DNA of 64,000 bases from Verrucomicrobiota bacterium (GTDB lineage: Bacteria; Verrucomicrobiota; Verrucomicrobiia; Verrucomicrobiales; Verrucomicrobiaceae). Below, in pieces: positions 1 to 10,533 of this stretch (positions are counted from its first letter, which is position 1; the number at the start of each line of letters is the position of its first letter). The notes under the pieces are model-generated. The model ran no database searches and was not told where the DNA came from. It saw only the letters and a program-made list of their open reading frames with translations. The stretch lies in assembly GCA_025360015.1 (NCBI GenBank), contig JANYCZ010000037.1, positions 94,871 to 158,870 on the forward strand, in the 5' to 3' direction. Position numbers and translations under genes: made by a program.

Positions 1-2
1 CC

Positions 3-3000
3 ACGGGGCTGAGCCTGAATGCCGCCACCGGATTGATCTCCGGCACAGTGACCGCCGCACCGGGCACGTACCGCAGCACCATCCTGGTGAGCGCGGCAGG
101 GCAGGTGACCTCCCTTTCCTTCAACTGGATCGTGCTGCTGCCCAATCTGGGCACGGGCCAGATCATGCGTGAGTACTGGAACAATCTGGATGGCACCACG
201 GTGGCGAGCCTGACCGACAGCCTTGTCTATCCGGCGAATCCCAACGGGCGCGATCTGCAGCCCGCGTTTGATGCGCCGCAGAACTGGGATGACTACACCG
301 GCCAGCGCATGCGCGGTTTCCTCTACGTGCCGGTCACCGGCCAGTATCAGTTTTTCATCTCCAGCGATGATGAGTCGAGTCTGCGGCTCAGCACCGATGC
401 CAATCCGGCGAACGCGGTAGAGATCGCCAGTCAGGCAGGATGGACTCCGCCGGCTACCTGGACGTGGTATGCTGAGCAGACCTCGGCCGTGTTCACCTTG
501 CAGGCCGGCAAGCGCTACTACATCGAGGCCCTGGGAAAGGATGGCAACGGTGACGACCATCTTTCCGTCGGCTGGATGAAGCCGGGAGACACGGCGGTCT
601 CCATCATCGGCGGCACCTACCTCTCTCCCTACCTGCCCGTGAACAATCCCGTGGTGACCTGGAGCTTTGATGAGGCAAGCTGGAACGGCACGGCGGGTGA
701 AGTGAAAGCCCTCACGACCGGTTTGCTCGGCATCACCGGCAGCGCCGTCGGCGGCGCGATCACCACGGTGGTCAATCCGGCGCTCAGTGGCAATCCCGGC
801 ACGGGCAGCAGTGCGCAGTTCAATGGCACGACTCAGAGCATCGTCATGCCATTCAATGCAGCGCTGAATCCCAATGACTTCACGGTCGCGGCCTGGGTGC
901 GCAGTGATGGCGTGCCGGGCCTGTCGCGCTGCGTCATCGCCTCGCGGGATGAATCCACCGCCACCAAGAAAGGCTACGGACTGTGGGTCACGGCCGATGG
1001 CTTCTGGCAACTGCGCACCGGTGCGGATGCAGCCGGGCTGAAGGGCAGCGCCGTCAGCGTGGGACAGTGGACGCATGTGGCGGCCACCTTCCGCACCACG
1101 GGCACCAGCGGTTCCGTGCTCGCGGGGGTGCGCAGCCTTTATATCAATGGCGCACTCGTCAGCCAAGACACCGGCACCTACGTGCCAAACACCGCACTGC
1201 CCTTCGTCGTGGGTGCGGCGGACAGTCCTGGTACGGCCTTCTTTGCAGGCGCCGTGGATGAAGTCACGCTGCATCAGGCTCCATTGTCCCCTGGCGATAT
1301 TCTGACCTTGCGCGATCTCCGCCACACCATCAGCACGGGGGTGCAGAATCAGCCGCCTCTCATCACTAATCCGGGCGCGCAAAGCTCGCTCATCGGCGCG
1401 GCGGTGTCGCTGCCCGTCAGCGCGACCGATCCTGAAAACAACCCCATCACCTACAGCGCCACCGGTTTGCCCGTTGGCCTTTCGATCTCCGCAAGCGCCG
1501 GAGTCATCTCCGGTATGGTGACAGTTTCAGGCACCTACACCGTCACCCTCAAAGCCAGCGACGGCATCAGCACACCCGCCACCGCTGCCTTCACCTGGAC
1601 TGTCGTCAGCGGGCTGACGCTGCAGCCCTTCACCGCCGCGCCGAAGGCGAACGGCAGTGCGCTCAGCTTCACCGCGCAGGCGAGCAACGGCATCAATCCA
1701 CGCTACAAATGGAACTTTGGCGATGGCACGCCCGAAACCGCCTGGCTCACCACCACGGCCATCTCCCACACCTATGCCGGACCGGGGCGTTACCTCGTCA
1801 CGCTCACGGCCACCGATGACACGGGCATCACTATCACCAGCACCTTTTATCAGGCCGTGTATGCCGCGCTGACCACGCTCAAGCCCGCCGCCTCCAGCAG
1901 CATCGTCTATGAGCATCCCGCCACCGGCAATGACCGCGTGTGGTGCGTGAATCCCGACAACAACAGCGTGACTGCTTTCGATACAGTCAGTCGTGCACGC
2001 TATGCCGAGATCACCGTGGGCAGCGCGCCGCGCAGCCTGGCCCTGGCACCGGACGGCAGGCTGTGGGTGACGAATGTGGACACGGGCACGATCAGCATCA
2101 TCAACACCACCACGCGTGCCGTCGCCGCCACCGTAACTCTCGCGTATGGCTCACGCCCCTTTGGCATTGTCTTTGATCCTGCGGCCACTGCCGCCTGGGT
2201 GGCGCTGGAGAGCACCGGCAAAGTCCTGAAGCTGAACCCCAGCACCGGCGCGCAACTTGCCTCGGTGGATGCAGGCGGCCCGGTGCGCCATCTTTCCATC
2301 TCTGCTGACAGCGCGCGCGTGTATGCTACGCGGTTCATCACGCCGCGTGTGCCGGGTGAAAACACCGCCACGCCGGTGCTCACGGGCACAGGCGGTCAGG
2401 TGGTCGTCATCGGCACCACGGCGCTTGCCGTTGAGCGCACGATCTTGCTCAATCCCAGCACCGCAGCAGACACCTCCACCTCCGCGCGTGGTCTGCCAAA
2501 CTACCTCGGTGCGCCCGTCATCTCTCCCGATGGCCTCTCCGCGTGGGTGCCATCCAAGCAGGACAACATCCAGCGCGGCACCTTCCGCGATGGCCTGCCC
2601 CTGAACCATGAAAACACCGTGCGCGCCATCGCATCGCGCCTGGACCTCACCGCGCAGGCCGAGCACCTGCCGTCCCGCGTGGACTTTGACAACGCGGGCA
2701 TGCCAAGCGCCGCCGCTTACGATCCATGGGGCATCTACGTCTTCACCGCGCTGGAGGCCAGCCGTGCGGTCGCCATTGTGGATGCGTGGTCGCGCAATGA
2801 AATCATCCGCTTCCCCGCAGGGCGCGCGCCGCAGGGCGTCGTCGTCTCGCCGGACGGCAACACGTTGTATGTGCAGAACTTCATGGACCGCAGCATCACC
2901 GTGCATGACGTCAGCGGCATCGCGCAGGGTGGCGGCACCGCGCCGACCACCACGGCCACGCTGAACACCGTGACCACGGAAAAACTCACCGCTCAGGTGC

Positions 3001-6000
3001 TGCAAGGGAAGCAGCTCTTCTACGATGCGCAGGATCCACGTCTGGCGCTGCAGCAGTACATCAGTTGCGCCATCTGCCACAACGACGCCGGGCATGACGG
3101 CCGCGTGTGGGATCTGACGAATTTTGGCGAAGGCCTGCGCAACACCATCACGCTGAAAGGCCATGCCAGCCAGGGCATGCTGCACTGGTCGGGGAACTTT
3201 GATGAAGTGCAGGACTTTGAAGGCCAGATCCGCAGCCTCGCAGGCGGCACTGGCCTCATGACGGACACGCAGTTCAGCACCGGCACGCGCAACCAGCCGC
3301 TGGGCGATCCCAAGGCAGGCGTGAGCGCGGATCTCGATGCGCTGGCCGCTTATGTGAAATCTCTCACCACCACCGGCAACAGCCCGAACCGCACCACCGC
3401 TGGCGCGCTCAGCACCACCGCTGCTGCAGGCCAGCAGATCTTCCGCGCGCAAAACTGCGCCTCCTGCCACAGCGGTACCGGCTTTACGAACAGCGCGCTG
3501 AATGTCTTTGCGGACATCGGCACGCTCAAGCCCTCCAGCGGCCAGCGCCTCGGTGCTGCGCTCACCGGTTTGGATGTGCCCACCCTGCGCGGCACCTGGG
3601 CCACGGGCCCGTATTTGCACGACGGCTCCGCCACCACGCTGTCTGACGCCATCACCGCGCACAAAGGCGTGACGCTGACGGCCTCGGACCTGTCCTACCT
3701 CGCCGCGTTTGTGGGCAGCCTTGATGATGCACCCACCACCGCGCCGCTGCCTTTCACGCTCGCGCTCACCACACCCATTACCAACGTGAGCACCACGTTT
3801 ACCGTCACGGCTACGTTCAGTTCCGCCGCGTCCGGCTTCACACTCAGCGACCTCGTTGTCACCAATGGCACCGCCTCTGGCTTCAGCGGCAGCGGCACCA
3901 CCTACACCTTCACAGTGAAGCCCACCACCACCGGGGCCGTCACCATCAGCGTGCCCGCCAGCGCCGCGACTGACAGCACCAGCCTGGGCAATTCCCTCTC
4001 AAACCTGCTCAGCGTGAACTACGGCGTGGCAGACATCACGCCGCCCACCGTGGCGCTCACCACTTCGGCCACCAGCGTCGGAGTTCCCTTTGTAGTCACC
4101 GCCACTTTCAGTGAAGCGATCACCGGCTTGCTCGCCACGCAGTTCACCGTGACCAATGGCAGCGTTACTTCGCTGTCTTCCGCAGGGGTGGTGTCGTCTG
4201 CCACCATCACTCCCACCGCTGCGGGTGCAGTGACGGTGAAACTTCCTGCTGGCATGGTGCAGGATCTCGCGGGGAATTTAAACACCGTGTCCAACACGCT
4301 GACCGTCACCTACGCGCCGGTGGTCATCGGGCAGACCGTTCGAATCCAGGCGGAGGATTTTGACAATGGCGGGGAAGGGGTGGCCTACCATGACACCGAC
4401 ACCGCGAACCAGGGGCAGCTTTCCTCCGGCCTGGTGTATCGAGACTCCGCAGTGGACATCGAACCCTCCGAAGACACGGACAGCACGCCCTCCGTCGGCT
4501 GGATCGCCGCCGGTGAATGGCTGCGCTACACCACCACGCTGCCAGCGGGGACTTACAACTTCAATGCGCGCATGGCCACCGTGCTGGCCGGGCCCTACCG
4601 CATGAATGTGCTCATCAACGGCACGCTGGCCACCACGCTCAACATCACTGCCAGCGGCGGCTGGAACACCTGGAAGACCTTTTCCGCCACCGGCCTCACC
4701 GTGCCCGCCGCTGCGGTGGTGCGCATCGAGTTTCCCGATGGCAACGTCAACTTCAACTGGATGGAGTTCGTCAACACCTCCAGTACACCCGACACCACGC
4801 CGCCGACCGTGGCTCTCACCACTCCGGCCGCCAGTGTGTCCGCGCCCTTCGTGGTCACGAGCACTTTCAGCGAAGCTGTCACGGGTGTGGCGCTGACTGA
4901 TTTCACCGTCACCAACGGCGTCGCTTCAAGTCTGAGCGGCAGCGGCGCAGCTTACAGCATTCTCGTCACACCCACGGCCAATGGCGCAGTCACAGTAGCC
5001 ATGCCCGCAGGCGCAGCGCTGGACGCCGCTAGCAATGCGAGCGTGATGTCGAATACTCTCAGTGTGACCTACACCGCGCCAATGCCCGCGCCCACCGTGC
5101 TGCTCAGCACCGCCACCTCCAGTGTGGCGGGAGCCTTCACCGTGAATGCGGTCTTCAGTCAATCGGTCACCGGCGTGGCGCTGAATGATTTCATCATCAC
5201 CAATGGAGCAGCTTCCGCGCTCAGCGGCAGCGGAGCCACCTACAGCATCCTCGTCACACCCATGGCAGCCGGCGCTGTCACCGTCAGCGTGCCCGCGAGT
5301 GCCGCGACGAATGCCACCGGTGGTGCCAACACTGTGTCCAATTTGCTTGCGGCGACTTACACGCCTCTCGATACCACGCCGCCGACGGTCGTGCTTTCCA
5401 CGCCGACGAACAGCGTGAGCGCGCCCTTTGTCGTCACGGCCACCTTCAGCGAAGTCGTCACCGGCGTCTCGCTGAACAGCTTCACGGTTGGCAATGGCTT
5501 GGCTTCAGCCCTGAGCGGCAGCGGCACGTCCTACAGCATCACCATCACACCTGCGCTCAGCGGCGCAATCACGGTGACGATGCCCGTGGGTGCGGCGTTT
5601 GATGCCGCCAGCAATGTGAGCCTGGCTTCGAACACTTTGAGCGTGAGCTACACCGCGCTGCTGGCACCTGCACCCACGGTGCTGCTCAGCACCCCCTCGG
5701 CCAGTGTGACGGGCACCTTCACGGTGAATGCGGTCTTCAGCCAGTGGGTGACCGGGGTGACGGTGAATGGTTTCACGGTCACCAATGGCACGCTGTCAGC
5801 ACTCAGCGGTGGCGGCACGACTTACAGCATCCTGGTCACCCCCAAGTCGGCTGGTCCTGTCACCCTCAGCATGCCCGCCGGCGCTGCTACGGGCACGGGC
5901 GGCGTGGCCAGCATTGCTTCGAATCTGCTCACGGTCACTTACACGCCTCTCGACACCACGCCGCCGACGGTCGCCCTCACCACGTCGACCAGCAGCGTCA

Positions 6001-8621
6001 GCGCTCCCTTTGTCGTCACGGCTACTTGGAGTGAAGTCGTCACCGGCGTCGCGTTGAATGATTTCACCGTCACTAATGGCCTCGCTTCCGCCCTGAGCGG
6101 CAGCGGCACTGTTTACAGTGTGAGCATCACGCCGACGGCCAATGGCGCAGTCACGGTGACCATGCCTGCGGGTGCTGCTATCGATGCCGCCAGCAACGCG
6201 AGTCTGGTCTCGAACACCTTGAGCGTGACTTACACCGCACCCGCCGCCCCCACGGTGCTTCTAAGTACTGCCTCGACCAGTGTGACAGGCGCATTCACGG
6301 TCAATGCGGTCTTCAGCCAGTCCGTCACCGGGGTGGCCTTGAATGATTTCGCCATCACCAAAGGCACGGCCTCCGCCCTCACCGGCAGTGGCACTACCTA
6401 CAGCATCCTCGTCACGCCCACGGCGGCGGGTGCGGTCACCCTCAGCATGCCTGCGGGTGCCGCCATCAATGCGACCAGTGTCGCCAGCGCTGCGTCCAAT
6501 CTGCTCACGGTCACTTACACGGTGCCGGACACCACGCCGCCGACGGTGGTGCTCTCCACTTCAGCCGCCAGCGTCGCCGCGCCTTTTGTCGTCACCGCCA
6601 CCTTCAGTGAAAGTGTCACCGGCCTGCTCGCTTCCGGATTCGCTGTGACTAACGGCACTGTCACCGCCCTGTCTTCCACCGGTGTGGTATGGTCCGCCAC
6701 CGTCACGCCCACGGCGGCGGGGAATGTCACCGTCAGCCTGCCTGCGGGCGCGGCACAGGATCTCGCGGGCAATAAGAGCCTCGTGTCGAATCTCATCACC
6801 GTGAGCTACGCGCCTGTGGTCGTCACCAATGGTCTCACCGGCGACTACTACATTGGCAAAAACTTCGATCAGTTCAGCTTCACCCGCACGGAATCCACGC
6901 TCGACTTCACCTGGGGCACGGGCAGTCCTGATCCGCGCATTCCTGCCGATGGCTTCAGCGTGCGCTGGCGCGGCTACGTCACCCCGCGCTATACGGAGAC
7001 GTACGACATCATCTCCGTGACCGATGACGGCGTGCGTCTCTGGGTGAATGGCCAGCTGGTCGTCAATGACTGGAACGACCACGGCGAATCCTGGGACAAC
7101 GGCACCATCACGCTGCAGGCCGGTGTGACCGTCAGCATCGTCATGGAGTACTATGAAAACACCGGCGGTGCCACCGCGCGCCTGCTGTGGGAAAGCCCCA
7201 GCCAGCTCCGCGAAGTGATCCCTACGAGCCGCTGGCTCGTCAATGCACCCGCTGCGGCTCCTGCTGCGTTGCAAAACAGCGTCACGCTCACTTCCATCAT
7301 TCCCGTCACCATGCCTCTCGCCACGACCCCGAGCGATGACGATGGCGTGCCCGACCTCGTTGAAACCGCAATCGGCACCTCGCTAACCAGTGGCATCAAC
7401 CACCCCGGAGCGGGCCTGCAGATCGTCACGCGCAGTAACAACAGTGTCGATGCCACGCTGCTGCGTCCTTCCGGTCAAAGCGGTGTCACCTTCACCCTCG
7501 AAAGCAGCAGCGATCTCATCAACTGGTCCCCGCTCGGCGTGACACCCGCCGTGGCCGATCAAGGCAGCGGCTGGGAACTCGTCACCTGGTCAAACCTCCA
7601 TGCCCTCACCGGTCAAAGCCTCGCGCATGGCATCGTCCGCCTGCGTGTCACGCAAGGCGGCAACAGCGCCACCACCACGCCCGTGGGCTGGCAGCAGACC
7701 ACGCTCACTACCGGCACGCAGAGCTACGGCCTCAATCTATCCAGCGCGGATCTCTTCACCGGCAGCATCGTCGCTGCCGATGCCACGGGCATCACTCTCA
7801 GCGAGCAGGCCGCGCTGGCCTCTGCCATGGACCCCGCGCAGCATTACTACCTCGAAGTCATCAGCGGCCCACAGGCCGGGCATCGTCTCGATGTGCAGAG
7901 CACCACCAGCACCGCCTGCATCATCGCCGCAGACTCACCGAATACCACGCTCGCCGCCGCCAATGTCACCAGCTTGACCGGAGCCCGCGTCAGCCTGCGT
8001 GCTCATCGCACCCTCGGCAGTGTCTTTGACCCCGCCCGCTTCCAGGGCTCCACCGTCGCCACCAGTGCCGATCAAGTCCTCTTCTACACCTCCACAGGTT
8101 ACAACACCTGCTGGCTCTATGCCCTCGGCAATACGCGCAACTGGGTGCTGAGCGACGGCACACTCGCCAGTGTGAATGATACCCCCATCCCACCCGGCAC
8201 CGGCGTCATGCTTCAAATCGCCAGCACCACGCCCGCGCCTCTGCTCACCACCGGCAGCGTGCGCACCACGCCCTTTGCCCGTCCGTTGCAGACCGGCTAC
8301 AATCTCTTTGCCAATCCCTGGCCGCTCGATACCACACCCGCGCAGGCCTGCCTCACCACCCCCGCCCTCGTCGCCAGCACCGCTTTCTCCAGTGCCGATC
8401 AGTTGCAGCTCTGGAAAGGCGACACCACCGCCGGTGCGAGTGGCTACGCCGGTTACTGGCTCTTCCAGATGCCCGGCCAGCTCACCCCCATCTGGATCTC
8501 CACAGGCGATGCCACGCTGCTCTCACGCAACACCACGACCCTTCTCCGTGCAGGCCGAGCCACGTTCATCAAAGCGCAGGCAAAGCCGAATCGTGCGGTG
8601 TGGGTGATTCCGCCGCCATGA
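3..8621 (+). CDS. Giant multidomain secreted protein with cytochrome c peroxidase-like core (5' partial)
   Basis: The frame is open to the left edge and already reads an Ig-like (He_PIG) ending, so the start and any signal peptide lie outside the window. Visible order over about 2,872 residues: PA14-like domain (about 50-210), LamG/concanavalin-like domain (about 215-430), He_PIG domain, PKD domain with a WNFGDG core, YVTN-type beta-propeller (about 620-990), a di-haem peroxidase-like region with CxxCH at about residues 1022 and 1152 and a PYLHDGS motif, nine Ig-like units split by a CBM6-like module, a second PA14 domain (about 2280-2410), and a TIGR02597-like C-terminal region. An extracellular or surface role in binding carbohydrate plus electron transfer is inferred; the substrate is unknown. 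It needs haem attachment outside the cytoplasm, consistent with the ResB/CcsA genes near 61 kb. The domain mixture is unusual. Confidence 0.9.
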   Translation, partial: TGLSLNAATGLISGTVTAAPGTYRSTILVSAAGQVTSLSFNWIVLLPNLGTGQIMREYWNNLDGTTVASLTDSLVYPANPNGRDLQPAFDAPQNWDDYTGQRMRGFLYVPVTGQYQFFISSDDESSLRLSTDANPANAVEIASQAGWTPPATWTWYAEQTSAVFTLQAGKRYYIEALGKDGNGDDHLSVGWMKPGDTAVSIIGGTYLSPYLPVNNPVVTWSFDEASWNGTAGEVKALTTGLLGITGSAVGGAITTVVNPALSGNPGTGSSAQFNGTTQSIVMPFNAALNPNDFTVAAWVRSDGVPGLSRCVIASRDESTATKKGYGLWVTADGFWQLRTGADAAGLKGSAVSVGQWTHVAATFRTTGTSGSVLAGVRSLYINGALVSQDTGTYVPNTALPFVVGAADSPGTAFFAGAVDEVTLHQAPLSPGDILTLRDLRHTISTGVQNQPPLITNPGAQSSLIGAAVSLPVSATDPENNPITYSATGLPVGLSISASAGVISGMVTVSGTYTVTLKASDGISTPATAAFTWTVVSGLTLQPFTAAPKANGSALSFTAQASNGINPRYKWNFGDGTPETAWLTTTAISHTYAGPGRYLVTLTATDDTGITITSTFYQAVYAALTTLKPAASSSIVYEHPATGNDRVWCVNPDNNSVTAFDTVSRARYAEITVGSAPRSLALAPDGRLWVTNVDTGTISIINTTTRAVAATVTLAYGSRPFGIVFDPAATAAWVALESTGKVLKLNPSTGAQLASVDAGGPVRHLSISADSARVYATRFITPRVPGENTATPVLTGTGGQVVVIGTTALAVERTILLNPSTAADTSTSARGLPNYLGAPVISPDGLSAWVPSKQDNIQRGTFRDGLPLNHENTVRAIASRLDLTAQAEHLPSRVDFDNAGMPSAAAYDPWGIYVFTALEASRAVAIVDAWSRNEIIRFPAGRAPQGVVVSPDGNTLYVQNFMDRSITVHDVSGIAQGGGTAPTTTATLNTVTTEKLTAQVLQGKQLFYDAQDPRLALQQYISCAICHNDAGHDGRVWDLTNFGEGLRNTITLKGHASQGMLHWSGNFDEVQDFEGQIRSLAGGTGLMTDTQFSTGTRNQPLGDPKAGVSADLDALAAYVKSLTTTGNSPNRTTAGALSTTAAAGQQIFRAQNCASCHSGTGFTNSALNVFADIGTLKPSSGQRLGAALTGLDVPTLRGTWATGPYLHDGSATTLSDAITAHKGVTLTASDLSYLAAFVGSLDDAPTTAPLPFTLALTTPITNVSTTFTVTATFSSAASGFTLSDLVVTNGTASGFSGSGTTYTFTVKPTTTGAVTISVPASAATDSTSLGNSLSNLLSVNYGVADITPPTVALTTSATSVGVPFVVTATFSEAITGLLATQFTVTNGSVTSLSSAGVVSSATITPTAAGAVTVKLPAGMVQDLAGNLNTVSNTLTVTYAPVVIGQTVRIQAEDFDNGGEGVAYHDTDTANQGQLSSGLVYRDSAVDIEPSEDTDSTPSVGWIAAGEWLRYTTTLPAGTYNFNARMATVLAGPYRMNVLINGTLATTLNITASGGWNTWKTFSATGLTVPAAAVVRIEFPDGNVNFNWMEFVNTSSTPDTTPPTVALTTPAASVSAPFVVTSTFSEAVTGVALTDFTVTNGVASSLSGSGAAYSILVTPTANGAVTVAMPAGAALDAASNASVMSNTLSVTYTAPMPAPTVLLSTATSSVAGAFTVNAVFSQSVTGVALNDFIITNGAASALSGSGATYSILVTPMAAGAVTVSVPASAATNATGGANTVSNLLAATYTPLDTTPPTVVLSTPTNSVSAPFVVTATFSEVVTGVSLNSFTVGNGLASALSGSGTSYSITITPALSGAITVTMPVGAAFDAASNVSLASNTLSVSYTALLAPAPTVLLSTPSASVTGTFTVNAVFSQWVTGVTVNGFTVTNGTLSALSGGGTTYSILVTPKSAGPVTLSMPAGAATGTGGVASIASNLLTVTYTPLDTTPPTVALTTSTSSVSAPFVVTATWSEVVTGVALNDFTVTNGLASALSGSGTVYSVSITPTANGAVTVTMPAGAAIDAASNASLVSNTLSVTYTAPAAPTVLLSTASTSVTGAFTVNAVFSQSVTGVALNDFAITKGTASALTGSGTTYSILVTPTAAGAVTLSMPAGAAINATSVASAASNLLTVTYTVPDTTPPTVVLSTSAASVAAPFVVTATFSESVTGLLASGFAVTNGTVTALSSTGVVWSATVTPTAAGNVTVSLPAGAAQDLAGNKSLVSNLITVSYAPVVVTNGLTGDYYIGKNFDQFSFTRTESTLDFTWGTGSPDPRIPADGFSVRWRGYVTPRYTETYDIISVTDDGVRLWVNGQLVVNDWNDHGESWDNGTITLQAGVTVSIVMEYYENTGGATARLLWESPSQLREVIPTSRWLVNAPAAAPAALQNSVTLTSIIPVTMPLATTPSDDDGVPDLVETAIGTSLTSGINHPGAGLQIVTRSNNSVDATLLRPSGQSGVTFTLESSSDLINWSPLGVTPAVADQGSGWELVTWSNLHALTGQSLAHGIVRLRVTQGGNSATTTPVGWQQTTLTTGTQSYGLNLSSADLFTGSIVAADATGITLSEQAALASAMDPAQHYYLEVISGPQAGHRLDVQSTTSTACIIAADSPNTTLAAANVTSLTGARVSLRAHRTLGSVFDPARFQGSTVATSADQVLFYTSTGYNTCWLYALGNTRNWVLSDGTLASVNDTPIPPGTGVMLQIASTTPAPLLTTGSVRTTPFARPLQTGYNLFANPWPLDTTPAQACLTTPALVASTAFSSADQLQLWKGDTTAGASGYAGYWLFQMPGQLTPIWISTGDATLLSRNTTTLLRAGRATFIKAQAKPNRAVWVIPPP
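3763..6822 (+). repeat. Nine tandem Ig-like units inside the giant protein
   Basis: Units of about 85-90 residues each begin with a V-x-L-[ST]-T-x5-V motif and end with S-N-x-L-x-V-x-Y. A CBM6-like module (about 4322-4790) separates units 2 and 3. After it, two unit types alternate: one with APFVVT near its start, the other with FTVNAVF. This suggests growth by duplication of a two-unit block. It is a coding repeat, not a mobile element. Confidence 0.8.
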
Positions 8622-8654
8622 GGTGGCAGAGATGCACGGCGCAAGCCTGCATCG

Positions 8655-8728
8655 GCGACACCGCTTTCGCGAGGTGCAGAGTATGCTTTGGCCTTACCCT
8701 GCAGTCTGGCCTGCAAAAGCGGCGTCGC
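8655..8728. repeat. Imperfect inverted repeat in the gap after the giant protein
   Basis: Arms of 13 bp at 8655-8667 (GCGACACCGCTTT) and 8716-8728 (AAAGCGGCGTCGC) pair with one mismatch around a 48-nt loop. It lies between two convergent genes, so it may be an intergenic repeat or a weak bidirectional terminator. No T-tract follows. Confidence 0.4.
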
Positions 8729-8789
8729 GCCCTGGCTTGCCGCACGCACTCCAAGACGCTGTCGCGTACGCGAGGGTCCATCCCGCCAT

Positions 8790-10118
8790 TCACTCCCGCA
8801 ACGCAGGCGGCCGATGGCTTTGGATCTGTGCTTTGAAATCCCCGAGGCTGTTCCAATGCGCAGGCTCATTCAGATCTACTTCGGTGATGGCCAGGGTGCC
8901 GAACTCTTTGGCTTGCGCGAGCACATCCCCATAGTGATCGAAGATGCCGGAGATCATCCACTGGTTCTTGGTGGCGTCGGTGTAGGTGCTGCTGACGATA
9001 TAGACATGGTTCTCGCACGCACGCGCCGCAGCGAGCATCGGATTGCAGCCCCACACCGGCCACGCGATAACTTCGGCACCTTTGATCGTGAGAGCCCGGG
9101 CGACTTCAGGGAAGAAGCCGTCGTAGCAGACCATCATGCCCACTTTGCCAAAACGGGTGTCGAACACCGGGTAGTCATGCCCTGGCGTGATGCCCGCCTC
9201 GATCTCGCCACGCGGCAGCGTGACCTTGCGATACTTGCCCACCAGAGCGCCATCCGGGCCAAGCAGCGCGGCGGTGTTGTAGAGCGTCTTGCCCTCGCGC
9301 TCGACGAGGCCGGCGACGATGTAGAGTGCATGCTCCTTCGCCAGCCTGCCAAAGTACTCGGTGCTGGGGCCGGGTACCGTCTCCGCGCATTGAGCCATTG
9401 TCTTGCCGGTGCCGTAGTAGGTGAGGGTCTCGCCGAGCACGACGAGGTCGGCCTTCTGCTGCGCGGCGGTGGCGATGAGCGGCGCATACTGCGGCGGTTT
9501 GTCAGCGGGGTTCTTGCCGTCCTTCGGCTGGAGATGAATCGTGGCGAGCCTGACCTTGCGCGGGGCAGGGGCTGGCACAGCGGCGAGTGAGACCTCGCTC
9601 CACTCCACACGCGCGTTCGGGGCCCATTGAAGATACAGCTCGATCTTCGCCTGCCGCGCCTTCACCGGCGCACGCAGGGTGCTTTCGCAGTGCGTCCACT
9701 GATTGGCTTCACCGTCCGGCATATGGGGGTATTCAGGCTCTGCACGTGGGATGGAACCTTTGGCGTAGCCTTGCTTGGCAGGCTCCTCCCACGTCACCGT
9801 CTTCCCATTTTCATCCTGCCACAAGATGCGTGCATACACACTGCGGCGCGCTGTCGGCATGGCGCTCGCTTTTTTCCACGCGCTAAACTGGAAATGCTTT
9901 CCGCCCTCGACCGGCACTATGCGCGTCCAGCAGCCGATCCACTGCTCCCCCGCGCCGGTTTCGAGAATGAGGGAGCCTTGGCCATCATGCCCGCCGGTCT
10001 TGCTCACCTCCGCATCCGGCTTCGCCTCATCCCGCGGAGACCACAGAGACCAGTCTTCAGAGAACGCCGCATGGGAAGCCGTGGCGAGGAGGCAGAGGAG
10101 GACGGTGAAGGATTTCAT
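8790..10118 (-). CDS. Secreted nitrilase-family carbon-nitrogen hydrolase with N-terminal module
   Basis: This is a 442-residue protein. Residues 1-17 form a signal peptide ending S-H-A. Residues about 20-185 look like a beta-rich accessory (carbohydrate-binding-like) module. Residues about 188-430 are a CN_hydrolase domain with the catalytic triad Glu230 (in LGETL), Lys298 (in YRKVTLP) and Cys331 (in [10 protein letters not shown]). The family hydrolyses nitriles, amides or N-carbamoyl groups; the substrate here cannot be told from sequence. The signal peptide points to periplasmic or extracellular action, whereas most family members are cytoplasmic. It is transcribed towards the giant protein gene and stands alone. 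Confidence 0.88.
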   Translation of the reverse strand: MKSFTVLLCLLATASHAAFSEDWSLWSPRDEAKPDAEVSKTGGHDGQGSLILETGAGEQWIGCWTRIVPVEGGKHFQFSAWKKASAMPTARRSVYARILWQDENGKTVTWEEPAKQGYAKGSIPRAEPEYPHMPDGEANQWTHCESTLRAPVKARQAKIELYLQWAPNARVEWSEVSLAAVPAPAPRKVRLATIHLQPKDGKNPADKPPQYAPLIATAAQQKADLVVLGETLTYYGTGKTMAQCAETVPGPSTEYFGRLAKEHALYIVAGLVEREGKTLYNTAALLGPDGALVGKYRKVTLPRGEIEAGITPGHDYPVFDTRFGKVGMMVCYDGFFPEVARALTIKGAEVIAWPVWGCNPMLAAARACENHVYIVSSTYTDATKNQWMISGIFDHYGDVLAQAKEFGTLAITEVDLNEPAHWNSLGDFKAQIQSHRPPALRE

Positions 10119-10230
10119 GCATCCTTATACGCACTCAAGCTATGCGATTGCGCAGGGGAGGCTGATGAGGAGAGTACAGAGTTTCACAAAACTCGTTTCG
10201 GGTATGTCGAGTCCGAGGACGTTCTGTTCG

Positions 10231-10291
10231 CCGCAGAGGGGCAGAGAATGGATTCAATCTCCGCCACCTCTGCACCTTTGCCCCTCTGCGG
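10231..10291. repeat. 13-bp perfect inverted repeat (CCGCAGAGGGGCA)
   Basis: The arms at 10231-10243 and 10279-10291 are perfect reverse complements around a 35-nt spacer. The CCGCAGAGG core recurs in the hairpin about 220 bp to the right, suggesting members of one intergenic repeat family. Confidence 0.6.
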
Positions 10292-10513
10292 CAGAATCGA
10301 AGGTCCCTACGACTTCCAAGCGGCAGGATGGGGAGTGTCTCCGCGCGGTTTCCAGAAATCAGTTTTGGAAAACACAATGTCCATTCATGGGCCTATCCGG
10401 CCGGAAACCAGAACCAGATTCCGGTTAAAACCGGTACTACAGAACAGCGCTGTGTAACGCCGTCGCTGGTGAGGCCGGGCGGACGGGCTGAACGATGGAC
10501 CGAGGAAGTATGG

Positions 10514-10533
10514 TTTGCCGCAGAGGCGGCAAA
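10514..10533 (-). terminator. Hairpin downstream of the metalloprotease gene
   Basis: TTTGCCGC, a 4-nt loop and GCGGCAAA form a perfect 8-bp stem about 15 nt past the metalloprotease stop. No strong U-tract follows, so termination is inferred from position and stem strength. Confidence 0.5.

Noticed and set aside
2151..3662. A 503-residue minus-strand open frame within the giant secreted protein
   Set aside because: The plus frame holds the beta-propeller and haem motifs; the antisense frame shows no domain.
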